Source: Isoetes taiwanensis | Taxonomy: Eukaryota; Streptophyta; Lycopodiopsida; Isoetales; Isoetaceae | DNA: 64,000 nucleotides | Reading direction: 5' to 3' | NCBI GenBank assembly: GCA_021234155.1 | Contig: JAJEKV010000017.1 | Location: 2,032,820 to 2,096,819 of the forward strand | Shown here: piece after piece, positions 46,690-57,392 of the stretch | Numbering within the stretch: position 1 is the first letter of the stretch | How the letters are laid out: each line of letters begins with the position of its first letter | Translations under genes and position numbers: made by a program | The notes under the pieces: model-generated | The model's database searches: none | Told to the model about the DNA's origin: nothing | What the model saw: only the letters and a program-made list of their open reading frames with translations

Positions 46690-49189
46690 ATAAATGAGGC
46701 CGCAAAGTCCCAAAAAAAATATCAAGTGGCCATCAAATCCAAAAAATGACGTGGGAATTATACATTTTCGAAATGCAATTCAAAACTACTAGAGGCCGGT
46801 GAGAGCTACCCAAATTAGAATTATTAAGGAAAAAAGAGGAGGCGCGGTTTTTAAGTATCAAAACATGAACCACTAGTAGCAAATGATGCAAGAATAAATG
46901 AATATTATCCGAGGTGAGTGGATTAAGCTCAATAAATAGAGAAACGAAGGATGAATAGGTGGGGATGGAGCGGCCAATCCAACAACACTTCTAAGAATTA
47001 TAAATCGACTAAGACCTCGGGTCCCCAATAGTGAATCACTAATAGCAGATAGCATAGGAAGGCCATGTTATATTATCAAAACAGGAATATGGGAACAAGG
47101 CTAGTTTTGTTCATGGGAATGCATGCAAAGTCCGAGCTGATTGATGAGCTCAAGAAATGAGCGGCTATGAATAAGAACAACAAAAGGAACCAAAGCGGGT
47201 CTGAGACCACTCGACTCTGTGCAGGTCAGATTGGAATCGAGTTAGTATAAGGAAACCCACCAGGATGCAACTCACAAAATAAGCCAGGGCTGCACGAATC
47301 AGGGGAAAAATGGAAGAGCTGAGCCGCATGTTTGTTGCTGCCCATCCGCTGCCAAATCCACAGAAGAAAGAAAGTAAGAGCAAACAATATGCTCTGCAGC
47401 CTCCTACAAGGGAAGAAAAGCAATCAGAAAAGCAAGGGAAAAGAAGAACAGCCAGAGCCGTGGTCTGCCATCGCCATCTCCTGCTGCATGCTCATCGTCT
47501 AGAAAAGCTCAATGGGTTCCTGCTCTGGACTAGAAAAGCTGCAAAACGCATTCCAATCTATGGTAGGACAAAGTTAAACGATGGAGGACTATCAATAATG
47601 GAAAACAAGGGAGAACGATCCATTTAGTTAATGAACGATCAAATGAGTTAGAGAAGTAGACGAAAACTCCTGGTCGCATGCATCACTATACATGCAGGCC
47701 AGCTATCAGAGATCTTACCCTGCCAATTTAACCCGAGGTCAATCAGAAATTCCCTGGAAACCCAACGCTAGGCTCAGACCGGATCGCGGGCATGGCCCAG
47801 GCCAGAATTTTCGGCGGAAAACGCCCCTGCATCCGCCTGAGCAGGGCCCAAGCCGGAATTTTCGGTGAAACGCCCCTGCATCTGCCGAGCAGAGCCCAAG
47901 TCGTGGCCTTGTATGGCATGCCGGGCCCTCAAAGAGCCGCCCTTAGATGGGATGAGAAACGTGGAATGGAGGCTCGTCTGCAGCAGATCCAGTTTGCAGG
48001 ACCCCAACAATTTAAGCATCCGCCTTGAAACTCTGGTGCTCCTGACGAACGAATGAAGGGGGAGGCGGATCACTGGAAAGAAACCAATCCCTGCTCTGCA
48101 AACTGGGGAAAGGAAACAGCTTTGGCATGCTCTGCATTCTCGATCAGATGGAAGTACATCAATAATGCATGATATCGCACGTGTTAATCTGATCTGGCCA
48201 TAGAGCAATGCACCTCTAAATTGCAACTGAAATACAGAAATGCATGAACAGAAAAGAATAGCAAGCAGGCCTCAAAAACGAAATACATATCGTGCAAATC
48301 CGCCAGAAACACTCTGTATTGTGTTAGATCTCCTTGTGTATAGAAGGACCTAAGTTGAGAAGAAGCCGCATACCTGTCAAACAGCCAAATCGAGAAGGAT
48401 GATGAATTAAAAAATTGTTAACCTGTCAAACAGCCAAATCAAGAAGGAGGATGAATCAAAAAATTGTTAACAAGAGCAGGATGATGGAGTTGAAAGATAA
48501 AATATGTGAACATAAGGCTAGAAGGAAAAATGAAGAGTTTGTGATGATGGTAAGGCATGAGATGGTAAGGCAAGAAGAAAGCAATGGTAAGACATGAGAT
48601 GGTAAGACAGGAGGGAAGCAACGAAAATAGAAGAAGGAGCTGCTGTGAGAAGACGCCGATAACCGAGCCGAAAGAGGAACGATCCTGATATAGGAGCTCG
48701 TCCCTTCCCAGAATGGCGATCCGATGGCTCGGATCGATGCTATTATGTATTCAGGATACAAATTGAAATTACATTTCAAAACATTCTGCAAGTAAGTTTG
48801 TCCATTGGCAGCAAGTTAGCTTATTACAACTTGCAACTTTGATCTCCTGTGGAATAACCCTTGCCCAACACGTAAATCACAAATATGCAATCATACAACT
48901 TGGCAAAAGTTACTTCAAAGCTTTCTTCAGGTAGATGCATATGATGAAGAGGCTTTCAAATTATGCTTTGAGAGGTATATTCTTTTGTTCTTCTTTGAAG
49001 GACTAAAATACAAGCAAAAGCAGCGGGATTCTCGTGAACATAGTAATGGATCTTGATGCCTGCATGAACACAGTATCACAACTTGCTACTCGAGCATAAT
49101 AAGCTATATACGTATGAATTGGAAATTTGTGAATTCTAGCTCTCATACAAAAACAAAGCTAATATGCAAATTTATCGTGAAGATGAATG
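46690..49189. other. Non-coding region with young tandem duplications
   Basis: No gene that I can support. A 105-codon plus frame at 47310-47627 is Lys/Arg-rich and matches nothing. Tandem duplications: GAATTTTCGG...ACGCCCCTGCAT units at about 47794-47843 and 47844-47892; 49-bp units at 48372-48420 and 48421-48469 (start ACCTGTCAAACAGCCAAATC). The palindrome CGATCCGATGGCTCGGATCG lies at 48717-48736, shared with 26468. GGTAAG(G/A)CA repeats occur at 48550-48610. Confidence 0.45.
48372..48469. repeat. 49-bp tandem duplication
   Basis: Two 49-bp copies (48372-48420, 48421-48469) differ at about three positions. Confidence 0.9.
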
Positions 49190-49622
49190 TTTTTTTTTTT
49201 TAAAGAACGACAAACTTTATTGAAACTCCAAGCCAAAAGCAAACAAATGCAGAGGCGGGAATAAAATCTCAGAGGATAATCATGATCCACTGAGAAGAAC
49301 CACCAACCTATGCATAAGACAACACACTCAAATAGGACTCAAATATCAACTGTCGCTTGGCAGGAGCAAGCGAAGAGCAATGATAGGCTTTAGCGATTCT
49401 AGCTTGTGCATCCTGGAGCACAACTGCAGGACGAATATCCAAACCCTGAAAGATACATAATCTTCTGCGCTTCCAAATGGACCACAACACATCTTGATGC
49501 TAAATGAAATGCTTGGCTCTGCAACTTATTCCAAGTATCCGGATAAATAGCCAGAAGCACTTGCTGACTTGTCAATGTCACATGAAAAAGAGAAAGCAGC
49601 CAAGACCAAACAGGCTGGAAAT

Positions 49623-52303
49623 TGTGACGAGCCTGCCGAGTTGACCCTCTTGGCAACTCGGGATCTTGTCTATACTTAAGGCTAGATCTAGGTTGTTATG
49701 AAAACTTTAATCAACTATGTTGGTGAAGAATTTAATCTTCCAATAAATAATGGAAAATGATTCCCTTCTTACATATAGCTCAGATCCAACTATTGTAATA
49801 TAATTTCAAGAGAAATACATCCATAATAGATTTATTCAAAAACCAAAGCTAAAATTCATCTTCTAGATAACTCCAAAGTCAGCCACGATCCTGAACAGTA
49901 CCACTGCTACTGGCCCGAGCACCACCTTGCTCAATCACTGCATGCACTCAAAGGGGTTAGTCCTTGTGACTAAGTGGGGATCCCATAGTTGCCTCTGCAT
50001 GCATAAAACATCTTGAGAACCTATGGTGCAATGCTAGACAATGACAACAAAGAAACAACATAACATCAATAGCAAAGAACATAACCAAAGTACCAAACCA
50101 TCATAAACAAACTCCGGGACAATGGGTAGCTCAACCAAATTACATCATACGGCCCCATAGCAAGATGTTGCCCAACCAGCTTTACATTCAAGTCCTGTAG
50201 AAGGTGGTGGGGTGAACCTCATTATCGATACCCTCCCGACCCACGTCCGCCTTTGGAGGACCTCTTACCATGGGGTTTCACAAGAGTTGACTGACGTAGC
50301 AATCCCGGCCAAGGAGAACTAACGCCCGGTGTCACAGAGCACAAGAACCACAGAGAATCACAGATGAACATGAGCATGCCGGAGCAACCTAGGCCACCGA
50401 ACCTAGAAGTCCGACCCCGGAGGTTCCAAGTACATAACAAAAGATCAAGAACAACAGTGGAACAATGCAAGACCATAACATGTGAAGTTCATTAGACAAT
50501 TATTATAAATGTGCCTAGATCATACTCTTGCCGATGTTGCCCATACATGTTGAAGCAGCTTATCCAATGATTCTTACTATGACATCGAAGTAGATCTCAT
50601 ACTCAGCATTTTCACGATACCCACAGCTTGCACTAAGGCAATCCCCCCCATAAGGAACGCCATATACTCCTATCAATTTAATCCATTAGCCATACCAAGT
50701 AATTTTCCAATGACAAAAAGATAAGGCCAACACTTCCCCATGACATCGCCACATTACTAATGTTCCCATAAGGTTCCGATGGTTCCCTTGACCAAATTCA
50801 TATCAACATCTCTGCATATAATTCCATCCCACATCCCATATTTGCAATAAATCACCTAGCTAAGGATTTCAATATTTCATATTAAAATTCCACTACCTCA
50901 GCTTCCACTTTACAATACAATACTCACAATCCCTATATAAATTGATGTCGAACTTAATTATCTTTGATGCCGAGGTTCCGTTGACGCTCTGTATCTGTAC
51001 TGGGTTACTTTCCAGCAAAGTCCACATCTCCAAGCTACAAGCACCATGCCCTCTATGGCTTTGATTTATTAGACCCAAGTTATTTATATCCTCTTAGTTA
51101 TTTTCACCCATGCATAACTTAACAATTATTATTATTATATTTCCTATTTTCTTCCAACCACCAGCTTGTTAAATAACATAAGACAAAAAGTACAAAAATA
51201 ACAACAAGAACAACAAGTCATAAAAATAGCAAAAACAAACAAACGCAGACCCACTGTTGGGTCCGGCCTTCCAACCTGCACATGCACAGAGGAGTCGTTC
51301 TGGGCAACAATCCGGCCTGATTAGGCATGGCCAGGAACATCTAAGGCCAAATCGGCCAATCCAAAAGCCAAATCGAAGTGTTCCTGGTGGATTCGGGTCT
51401 GCTTGGGCGGTTGGGCTCTTCTCCAAAAGGCATCGATTTCTCAGATTAAAACCTTTCCCAGCCCAAATCGGCGCTCAAAATCCCCAATTCGGCTGCTTAA
51501 AAGCAATTTCGACCTGTTTTCTCATGAATCAGGTGGCCATTTAGTTTAATTCCGGCAGCTCTGGAGACCTTTTGATTTCTCTACTTCAACTGCTTTGCGG
51601 GCGGTCGGCCCTCTAAGTCAGAATCAGCCTTTTTTCGATGCGGTTCGGCTTTGATTTAGATGTAGGATCCACTGTTTGCCAGCAAAGTTTCGGTGGAGCA
51701 AACCCATTTCCGTACACCTTTGAGGCTCTGATGCAGCAAATCGACACTCTTCTCTACCTGCTTTCCTTATATTCCTCTGGTTTAGGCTATCATCTGAGAA
51801 CGAATCCAATCATCTTTCAAGCTTTTCTTACAGGTACCTAAAGCCCTGTAACTATTATCCAATTGCTCTATAAAACGTCACAATTAATTCTAGGATACCT
51901 GCATATTCAATCTCGCCTCACAGGCTTTATTAGAGCCTTGGCAATTCCAACCATAGCTAACACAGAGGAAATTTACCATCCAAACATCCAAAAGCATGTA
52001 CAAATTGTTCTTGGCAGCTTATGTAATTCTCAGTAAATTCACAAACCCCACCTCTTAGAGAAGATTTGATGCAGTCTTCAAGCTATAGCGTCCCTGCTTG
52101 CTTCCAAAATCCTCCCAGTGCAATCCTTTACTTCACGTCTCCAAAAAGCTTCTCTAAATTCTTTTCTCAATTTGCCTCTCTAATTTATAGAGCTTTTGCT
52201 TATTTTTAGCTCTGCGTGCATGTTCTATTTTGCATGCATGTCAAACATGTATATACGTACATGAGTACGTATACTGGCCCATCAAGTAGCCAGGACCGTT
52301 ACA
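49623..52303. mobile_element. 2,681-bp solo-LTR-like insertion with GAAAT target duplication
   Basis: It begins TGTGACGAGCCTGCCGAG at 49623 and ends GGACCGTTACA at 52303. GAAAT flanks it on both sides (49618-49622 and 52304-52308). Removing the insert and one GAAAT brings the two halves of the LINE zf-RVT domain together (IEHCFF... to PVWSWLLSLF), apart from one frameshift. TG..CA ends plus a 5-bp duplication are the marks of LTR-retrotransposon integration. The left end sequence does not recur inside, so this is most likely one long solo LTR left by recombination. No gag or pol frame is present. GCTCTATAAAACG near 51864 and TATAGAGC near 52189 could be LTR promoter parts. A diverged relative lies at 10.1-12.15 kb. 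Confidence 0.85.
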
Positions 52304-53241
52304 GAAATGATCACACTAAAAAGAAACAATGCTCAATGGTCTCATCCCTTTGCTTGCACAGTGGGAAGAGTGCTGACACTCGAGGATCAAATCTGTGGAC
52401 AAGCACATTCACATGAGGGCATCTGTGAAGAATCTGCCACCAAAGCACAGCCATCTTAGGATGGAGTAGTTTATCCCAAGCCCAAGTCCACATACGTCTC
52501 CAACTAGGAGGTGAGAGCTGAAGGGTCCACTTAGTGGATGGCGAAAGGATATCACCATTGACAAGCATCCTATACATAGAGTTCACAAGCCTATGCTCGT
52601 GAACACTCTGGTGGGAAACCCACATGCACCCTTCAATAGCCTCTGAAGCAACCAATGGCAGAGTACTCGCAACCTTTTGCCAAATAGGTCTGTCCCATCG
52701 AGCCAATAAGAATTTTGTTTAAAAGATTTGCCATGTCGCTAACTGGCCAGAACCATACCATGCCGCAACTAGCAAGATTCATGCTAACCTCCAGCGTCGT
52801 TGAGTTAATGGATGAATTGAGGCACAAAGTGGAAGATTATTTTCCATAGGTATTCACCAACAAAGGGCACTCACTGACGACATGCAACAAGATCAATAAT
52901 GAAATAAGGTCTGTATTGTCTCCCAAGACTCCAAAGCCTTTCAAAAAGGGGAGGCATTAGAAAAAGGGAATAGCTGATAAAACAGACCCTAAGGAAGAAG
53001 AGTTTTTAACGAAGCTTTCCCAAAAGGAACACAATGTGCAAGTGACTGCTTCACCAACTGCACTCTAGCTGAGTCAACCATATCCTTAAGGATCCTCCAA
53101 ATGAACTTAGAAATTAGAATCTTACTCTGCAAATGGAAGTCTGTCATACCCAAACTACCTGCAAATTTTGGCCTAGTGCATTTGGACCATGCAATCTTGA
53201 CCACAGCGTGCTCCTCAGTCCCACCCCAAATAAAATTATGG

Positions 53242-53418
53242 ACAATGTTAACAATCACCTGAAATTTTGACTGAGAAGCCAGAAGGGCAGAAGCAGCTAT
53301 TGCATTATAATAGCCACAATCATGTCAGGCGTAAGCATGTTTTAAGAAATGCCCACATCTATATGGCATCTGCCCTTCTGGCTTCTCAGTCAAAATTTCA
53401 GGTGATTGTTAACATTGT
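53242..53418. repeat. Perfect 50-bp inverted repeat inside the LINE
   Basis: The left arm (53242-53291, starts ACAATGTTAACAATCACC) is the exact reverse complement of the right arm (53369-53418, ends GGTGATTGTTAACATTGT). The spacer is 77 bp. Both arms encode the same LINE peptide (LLASQSKFQVIVNIV) on opposite strands, so one arm is an inverted copy of the other. Confidence 0.97.
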
Positions 53419-53975
53419 GGCGCTAAGCTCTCTCTACCATCGGAGGTAGAAATATGAATGGCCACATGAATATCAGGAAGTTTAGTAGCCTTCTCATGAG
53501 GAAGCACCTTCCAAGGAAAATCAACAACATAAAGAGGCACAACCCCATCAATCGTTCATAATGCAGAACACTTTGGCCAACCAACAAGAACTCCAGATGC
53601 TAAAGAGAAAGTATCAAGAAGAAGCTTTGCATTGTGAAGATTGTCCGCATCAGCAACAAGAAAGAGAAACGTGGCATCAGCATACTGATTACAAATTTCT
53701 TGTGAACCATCCTCCATACTCAACCCTTGCACTATCCCATCCTGCACGGCCTTAGCAAATAGCTGGGAGAGGACCTCAGCTACTATTGTGAACAAAAATG
53801 GAGCTAATGGGCATCCTTGACGAACACCCTGCACAACCAAAAAAACAGTGGAGGATTCCCCCTGAAACAACACAGAAGACCGTGCCGAGATATGGAGCTT
53901 CATAACATCATTGGTGAACTGCAGACCAAAGCAATCCACACTGTCATATGCCTTGGCAGAGAAGCAGCTGAATGT

Positions 53976-54176
53976 AAGTCATTGATGGTGATGTCGATTC
54001 TAGTTGTGCACGCCGTTGCTTTCGGTGACACAATGGGGTGGACCTTCGACAAGACTGCAGATTGCATATCCTCCTGAAAGGGCCAATGTAGGACATATAT
54101 TGTTACTTCAACAAGAACTACCTCAATTACGTTAATAACAGTGTGTGGCCTTCACTTTATATATCTGTGGTTGGAG
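53976..54176. other. Left part of a duplicated locus (copy 1)
   Basis: From about 54083 the sequence matches 55945-56035: ACATATATTGTTACTTCAAC versus ACATATAGTGTCACTTCAGC, CCTCAATTACGT versus CCTCAACTACGT, CTTCACTTTATATATCTGTGG versus CTTCACTTTCTTTATCTGTGG. Copy 1 is split by the TIR element at 54177 and resumes at 55620. Confidence 0.75.
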
Positions 54177-55619
54177 CATAGTTACGGAAAACGAAAACGA
54201 AATGAAAACGGCGAGTCATTTTTTGAAAACGGAAAACGAAAACGGCAAAAAAACGGCAAAGTACTCAAAAGATACAGAATAGGGTCATTTAACAAGAAAA
54301 TGCTATTAATTTACTCAAAAACAACAGAATAGGGTCATTTAACTCAAAAATGCTATTTAGTTGACTTAAAATTATGGCCAGCATTGCTATTTAATTGACT
54401 TAAAATTGTGGCCAGCATTCAAGCATATAAAGTACAGCAAGGATTTTGGTCTAAATGCAATTGCATGTAGAGACTCAGAAATGCAAGGATTAAATATAAA
54501 GTAAACCAAGGTTTAAATATAAAGTAAATGCAAGGTTTAAATATAAAGTAAAGCAAGGAGCTTAATGTGCATTTTTATTCACGCCATATTTCAAGTATGT
54601 TTGTAGTGAAGTTGCAGAGATACTTCCTGCCACTTTTCTGGAGCATCTGGCTGGAGCAATCCTTACCGTGGTCTCTACGTGAATGGAGGGTGGGAAATTT
54701 ATCATCACAAGTCTAGAAAATGTAGTAATCCCCATTTCAGGGGACTGAAAAAGGCAATGGAATTTGACATACAGCTTGAAACAGAGCAGTGCGTGAAAGC
54801 TTCTGCTAATTCAGGTGAAGAATCTGGCATTAATACTTAATAGAGTTTTTGAGCCCACTCCAGACCAGAAGGAGCTTGAGGCGGAATTGAAGAGAATGGC
54901 TCCACCTAATGGCAGGGCTGTTCTTATTTTTAAAACGATTCGACCATGTTATTTGATTACCCTGCGGTTTTGTAATGCGCCTTCAACGGATTCGAAGAAG
55001 GCACGGTTCCCGATTGCACAAAGGTTCTTGATCGATACAAAAAAAGCAGCAAGATTTCATGCTTTTGCTATTGCAACTCGATGCTTAATGGTTTATCTCA
55101 GGGTTTGTTCCCTCTATCACTAGCTCAAAGATCACTAGCTACAGTTTAATACCAGGGCTTCCGGAATACCAAAGCTTCCGGAATGCCAAAAGTAGACCAG
55201 GTTTTACAGAGCCTATACTATAGGCTATATGAGACCTGTTCGGACCCCATAATACCACGAACCAACCAAGAATATGAAAGGAAAAGGCATGCCGCGACCC
55301 CTAAAATCGAAGAAATCATTCTGAAACTTACCTTTTAAGCCAGATTTAGAATGCTAATTTCGGATTCCATGCAACCACAGACCGTCTACTTCCTGTTTTT
55401 AGGTTTAACGTTGAAACAAAACAAGAACAAAAGGGGTTTTCCTCAGGTCATACTGAAAACGGCCGTTTTTTGTTCCGTTTTCTTGAACGAAAACGAGTTT
55501 CTTCTACGTTTTTCGCAACTCCGTTTTCGTTGGCGCCGTTTTTCATTTTGAAAACGGCAAGTCAAAAAAATCCATTTTTTTAGAGAAAACGGCGAAAACG
55601 GCCGTTTTCCGTAACTATG
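54177..55619. mobile_element. Non-autonomous TIR DNA transposon, hAT-like, 8-bp target duplication
   Basis: It starts CATAGTTACGGAAAACG and ends with the exact reverse complement CGTTTTCCGTAACTATG (17-bp perfect TIRs). Both ends carry many GAAAACGG/CCGTTTTC subterminal motifs, as transposase binding arrays do. GGTTGGAG flanks both sides (54169-54176, 55620-55627). The paralogous locus at 55945-56115 has a single GGTTGGAG and no insert. An 8-bp duplication fits the hAT superfamily; the terminal CATAG does not fit the hAT consensus well. No transposase is present, so it would need one in trans. The interior holds a 102-codon frame (54815-55123) that may be captured. Confidence 0.9.
54815..55123 (+). 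pseudogene. Possible captured coding fragment inside the TIR element
   Basis: The frame reads VKNLALILNRVFEPTPDQKE, LEAELKRMAPPNGRAVLIFK, then becomes less protein-like. It is preceded by a possible acceptor (AATTCAG, ending at 54811). The first 45 residues have a balanced, protein-like composition with an amphipathic helix, unlike the surrounding AAAACGG-rich ends. I cannot name the source gene. It may also be chance. Confidence 0.3.
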
Positions 55620-56419
55620 GGTTGGAGACATATCAGAGATGAGATGAATGAGTGTGATAACTAACCAAACTAGGAAGAGTTATTGCTAGATCTATTTTAG
55701 CGTGGAAGATATGACTTCCTCTAGCATACCCAAGGCTCTGAATCAAGGGTGTGATTCAGGAGGCAAAGGCCGCTCCAGTTTTTGGCCCAGGCATTGATAA
55801 AGTGTTAAATATAGATTAGCAACCACATAGAAGCTCTTTGGAACTGCCTTCTCACGTTAGCCAGACAACATTTTAAGAGTCAACATGGTTTTGAGCTTAT
55901 TACATTTTCAAGTAAAACTGTTTGATTGGAGATCTTTTCCATCCCATGTCACGACATATAGTGTCACTTCAGCGAAAAATTACCTCAACTACGTCGATAT
56001 CAGGGTATAACCTTCACTTTCTTTATCTGTGGTTGGAGATTTGCTTCTTAGAATCAGAAATAAGATAAATGGAAGGGTGTGGTAACCAGCCAAACCAAAG
56101 GAGTTATTGCTAGACACGATGAGAGAGAGATTAAACATTCGATTTCGTCCTTAACATTTGATGTTTTAAATAGAGATTTCCCCTAGCATTGAATCAGGGG
56201 TTCAAATATGGAGCTTTCTTATGAGAATGTTGTTAAACATGTTCGAGAATATGTCAGTTGAACAATTCAGGAGCCCAAGTCGGATCCATTTTTTGGCCCA
56301 ATAAATAATGGTAGCCACCACAATAAATAGAAGACTCTTTGGATGGCTACAATAAATAGAAGACTCTTTGGAAGAGATGTTAGCTAGAAGACTCTTTAGA
56401 ACTGATGCTAGCTAGTTAG
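55620..56419. other. Duplicated locus: end of copy 1 and empty-site copy 2
   Basis: Copy 1 resumes after the transposon (AGATGAGATGAATGAGTGTG, GTTATTGCTAGA, CCTCTAGCAT, GAATCAAGGG, TTTTTGGCCCA at about 55780). Copy 2 starts at about 55945 and shows the same order through GATAAATGGAAGGGTGTGG, GTTATTGCTAGA (56103), CCCCTAGCATTGAATCAGGGG (56186) and TTTTTTGGCCCA (56290). GAAGACTCTTTGGA repeats lie at 56329-56372. This locus lies downstream of the TSR2 stop codon. Confidence 0.7.
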
Positions 56420-57118
56420 CTAGACTCTTTGAATGAGCTCTTGTAGGCGCTCAAAATTACCTTGTAGACATTCGTTATGTAACAGCACCAGTACTTCAGC
56501 AACCTGAATACTTGTCAGCATATTGTACTTAGCATCAAAACATAATGCAAAATATTTATCTCACGAACAGCAAACTATGTGCCACATAATCTTTCTCTGA
56601 AAGTTTACTAAAGCTACAGTTATATGTCTAGAAAAAACAATACCTTTTTAAGGCTGCCATCCTCTACCTCGGTATTAAACGATAACAACATGTTATCATC
56701 TAGAAGCGCCTCAAGATCGTCTACGCATGGAGATTCTAGAGAAAATGAAAACACGATTAGTTGCATGAACGAAAAGGCTCTGATCATCATTTGAAAAACA
56801 AAAACTATCAATTTGGCAATGACAATTTGCAAATAAGGGAAATGACTACAATTTCAACAAGCAAAAACTCTGAATGGAGCTCAATTGCACGTCGGATACC
56901 TCGTTTTTACAAAAAAAAAAGCAAATGGCAGCAACTATGGAAGGCGCACCTGTACAATTTTCAAACCAGGCAACAATATCGGCTTGGAATTGTTGGGCCT
57001 TTTGAGAGGATTGGCGACCTCCCCATTCATTTTGAACGGCGAGTTGCAGAGCCGTCCATCGAGCAAGGCATAATCGAACGCCTTCTTTGAGGGCAGGTAG
57101 CGCCTGCGAGGGCACCAT
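56420..57118 (-). CDS. TSR2: TSR2/WGG-domain pre-rRNA processing protein
   Basis: Three exons on the minus strand: 57118-56950, 56735-56644 and 56503-56420, with GT/AG borders and consistent phases, 114 residues plus stop. Exon 1 has the signature: LPALKEGVRLCLARWTALQL, then AVQNEWGGR (the EWGG motif, about residues 29-35) and QKAQQFQADIVAWF. Exon 2 reads CVDDLEALLDDNMLLSFNTE, VEDGSL; exon 3 VAEVLVLLHNECLQGNF. This matches the core of plant TSR2. Family knowledge: TSR2 escorts ribosomal protein eS26 to pre-40S particles and is needed for 20S pre-rRNA processing. The usual family length is near 190-200; here the acidic, Asp/Glu-rich tail is missing because exon 3 ends in a stop after LQELIQRV. 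Either a further exon exists (a donor within exon 3 could serve), or the gene is truncated. A dispersed hairpin repeat (57209) lies 91 bp upstream of the start codon. Confidence 0.92.
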
Positions 57119-57208
57119 GCCGGACTTGAAAAGGATGAAGAACCCTAAATCTGGACGAAGAAGGGGAGCTTTCTTAAGGGCTCTAAATGCAACAAGGGTT
57201 TTTTTTTT

Positions 57209-57392
57209 GGGTTTGCCCCCCTACTCTAGGGGGGCAAACCCTCGTTTACGTATGTGGGCATATCCAGGTATATGCCGGCATATGCCTAGCATATACTGGT
57301 GACTGCTAAAAACTGGCTGGTGCCTGTAAGTGTTAGGTCGCCAGCGTTGTCGGGTGGATGCTGTGCAAACCGGCTAACCTAGCCGAGCTTGG
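57209..57392. mobile_element. Dispersed repeat R3, copy 2 (15-bp perfect hairpin)
   Basis: GGGTTTGCCCCCCTA at 57209-57223, loop CTC, TAGGGGGGCAAACCC at 57227-57241. A run of ten T precedes it. Downstream are CGTTTACGTATGTGGGCATA, several GCATAT phrases, GACTGCTAAAAACTGGCTGG and TGCAAACCGGCTAACC, all parallel to copy 1. The middle is shorter than in copy 1. Confidence 0.7.

Larger units (their letters stand above)
49190..53975 (-). mobile_element. Plant LINE (RT and zf-RVT), 5'-truncated, nested insertion inside
   Basis: Minus strand, right to left: KAYDSVDCFGLQFTNDVMKL (about 53965), QGVRQGCPLAPFLFTIVAEV (about 53830), the active-site region read NQYADATFLF (second Asp of YADD replaced, about 53685), LASGVLVGWPKCSAL (to 53556), HEKATKLPDIHVA. 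After an inverted-repeat scar come NIVHNFIWGGTEEHAVVKIA (about 53250) and KFAGSLGMTDFHLQSKIL. Next is the zf-RVT domain: KMAVLWWQILHRCPHVNVLV, FPLCKQRDETIEHCFF (52311). Past the 49623-52303 insertion it continues PVWSWLLSLFHVTLTSQQ and SIWKRRRLCIFQG (about 49480). The 3' end has AATAAAG and a run of 12 A (T-run near 49190). It is a different LINE type from copies A-G (poly(A) tail, opposite strand). Stops, a frameshift at 52300 and an internal loss make it inactive. Confidence 0.93.

Noticed and set aside
47310-47627. 105-codon plus-strand frame
   Set aside because: Basic low-complexity product, no homology I recognise, in a repeat-rich non-coding region.
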